Assembly: GCA_023150055.1 (NCBI GenBank)
Contig: JAKLLP010000164.1
Span: 1-5,396 of the forward strand
DNA: 5,396 bases
Direction of reading: 5' to 3'
From: Gammaproteobacteria bacterium
GTDB taxonomy: Bacteria; Pseudomonadota; Gammaproteobacteria; Steroidobacterales; GCA-2729495
Of the stretch, positions 5,108 to 5,396 are shown piece by piece (within the stretch, counting starts at the first letter, position 1; every line of letters starts with the position of its first letter). The notes below the pieces were generated by a model. It made no database searches. It saw only the letters and a program-made list of their open reading frames with translations, and was not told the origin of the DNA. A program made the position numbers and the translations under genes.

Positions 5108-5396
5108 ATGGAAACAAATGCTGAATTCACCGGCGTGCCGGGACTGGTTTTCACTGATGCAGCCGCGAGCAAGGTCTCGCAGCTCATCCACGACGAAGGC
5201 AATCCGAACCTGAAGCTGCGGGTATTCATCTCGGGCGGTGGCTGCTCGGGTTTCCAGTACGGTTTCACCTTCGACGAAAAACTCGAGGACGGCGATACCC
5301 GGGTGGAAAACCACGGCGTAACCCTGCTGATCGACCCCATGAGCATCCAGTACCTGTCGGGTGCCGAGATAGATTACAAGGAAGACCTGGAAGGCG
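5108..5396 (+). CDS. erpA: Iron-sulfur cluster insertion protein ErpA (3' truncated by the window)
   Basis: A-type carrier of the HesB/IscA family. It binds a [2Fe-2S] or [4Fe-4S] cluster in the cytoplasm and hands it to apo-proteins; in E. coli ErpA is essential for maturing isoprenoid-synthesis and respiratory enzymes. The visible 96 codons match E. coli ErpA very closely: FTDAAASKV (15-23), [10 protein letters not shown] (32-41), the [15 protein letters not shown] block (42-56) with the first ligand Cys46, and [15 protein letters not shown] (76-90). The family is about 110-115 residues, so roughly 20 residues, including the expected C-terminal Cys-Gly-Cys ligand pair, lie beyond the edge. 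The start could be ATG 5108 or the in-frame GTG 5102. AGGA (5093-5096) is 11 nt before the ATG but 5 nt before the GTG, so the choice is not settled. The gene is divergent from the kinase gene. Confidence 0.93.
   Translation, partial: METNAEFTGVPGLVFTDAAASKVSQLIHDEGNPNLKLRVFISGGGCSGFQYGFTFDEKLEDGDTRVENHGVTLLIDPMSIQYLSGAEIDYKEDLEG

Overview
The window is GC-rich and densely coding. It looks like chromosomal DNA of a gammaproteobacterium or close relative. The clearest taxonomic hint is the 3'-terminal ErpA-type A-type iron-sulfur carrier, which matches enterobacterial ErpA closely by eye from memory. Nothing in the window fixes the genus.

Layout: (1) At 29-1795 (+) there is a lipoprotein flavocytochrome: an FAD_binding_2 (fumarate reductase/3-ketosteroid dehydrogenase type) flavoprotein followed by a very short diheme c tail whose last residue is the histidine of the second CXXCH. 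Its ATG overlaps the TGA of a possible upstream frame (ATGA), so it may lie inside an operon entering from the left. (2) At 1796-2089 there is no gene. This stretch holds one copy of a palindromic intergenic repeat and, directly after it, a perfect 20-bp inverted repeat just upstream of the next gene. (3) At 2090-3535 (+) there is a 12-TM major facilitator of the Spinster-like type. (4) At 3510-3810 there is a second, longer copy of the repeat with its core duplicated. It supplies the last codons and the stop of the transporter and fills the gap between convergent genes. (5) At 3822-4859 (-) there is a phosphotransferase-family (APH fold) kinase resembling N-acetylhexosamine 1-kinases. (6) At 4860-5107 there is a divergent intergenic region with a candidate sigma-70 promoter and a leader of roughly 170 nt. 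(7) From 5108 to the window edge (+) lies the truncated erpA.

Functional reading: the flavocytochrome is predicted to sit on the periplasmic face of the inner membrane, passing electrons between c-hemes and an FAD active site. The catalytic arginines of fumarate reductases are replaced, so the substrate is unknown. The neighbouring transporter might move a related lipophilic or organic-acid compound, but this rests on proximity only, and the repeat and hairpin between them argue for separate transcription. The kinase and erpA are divergent and have no evident functional link.

The least ordinary material is the intergenic repeat family: three core units in two copies, flanking the transporter in direct orientation, with long conserved stems and loops of variable length. 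The 20-bp perfect palindrome and the flavocytochrome with its reversed domain order come next.
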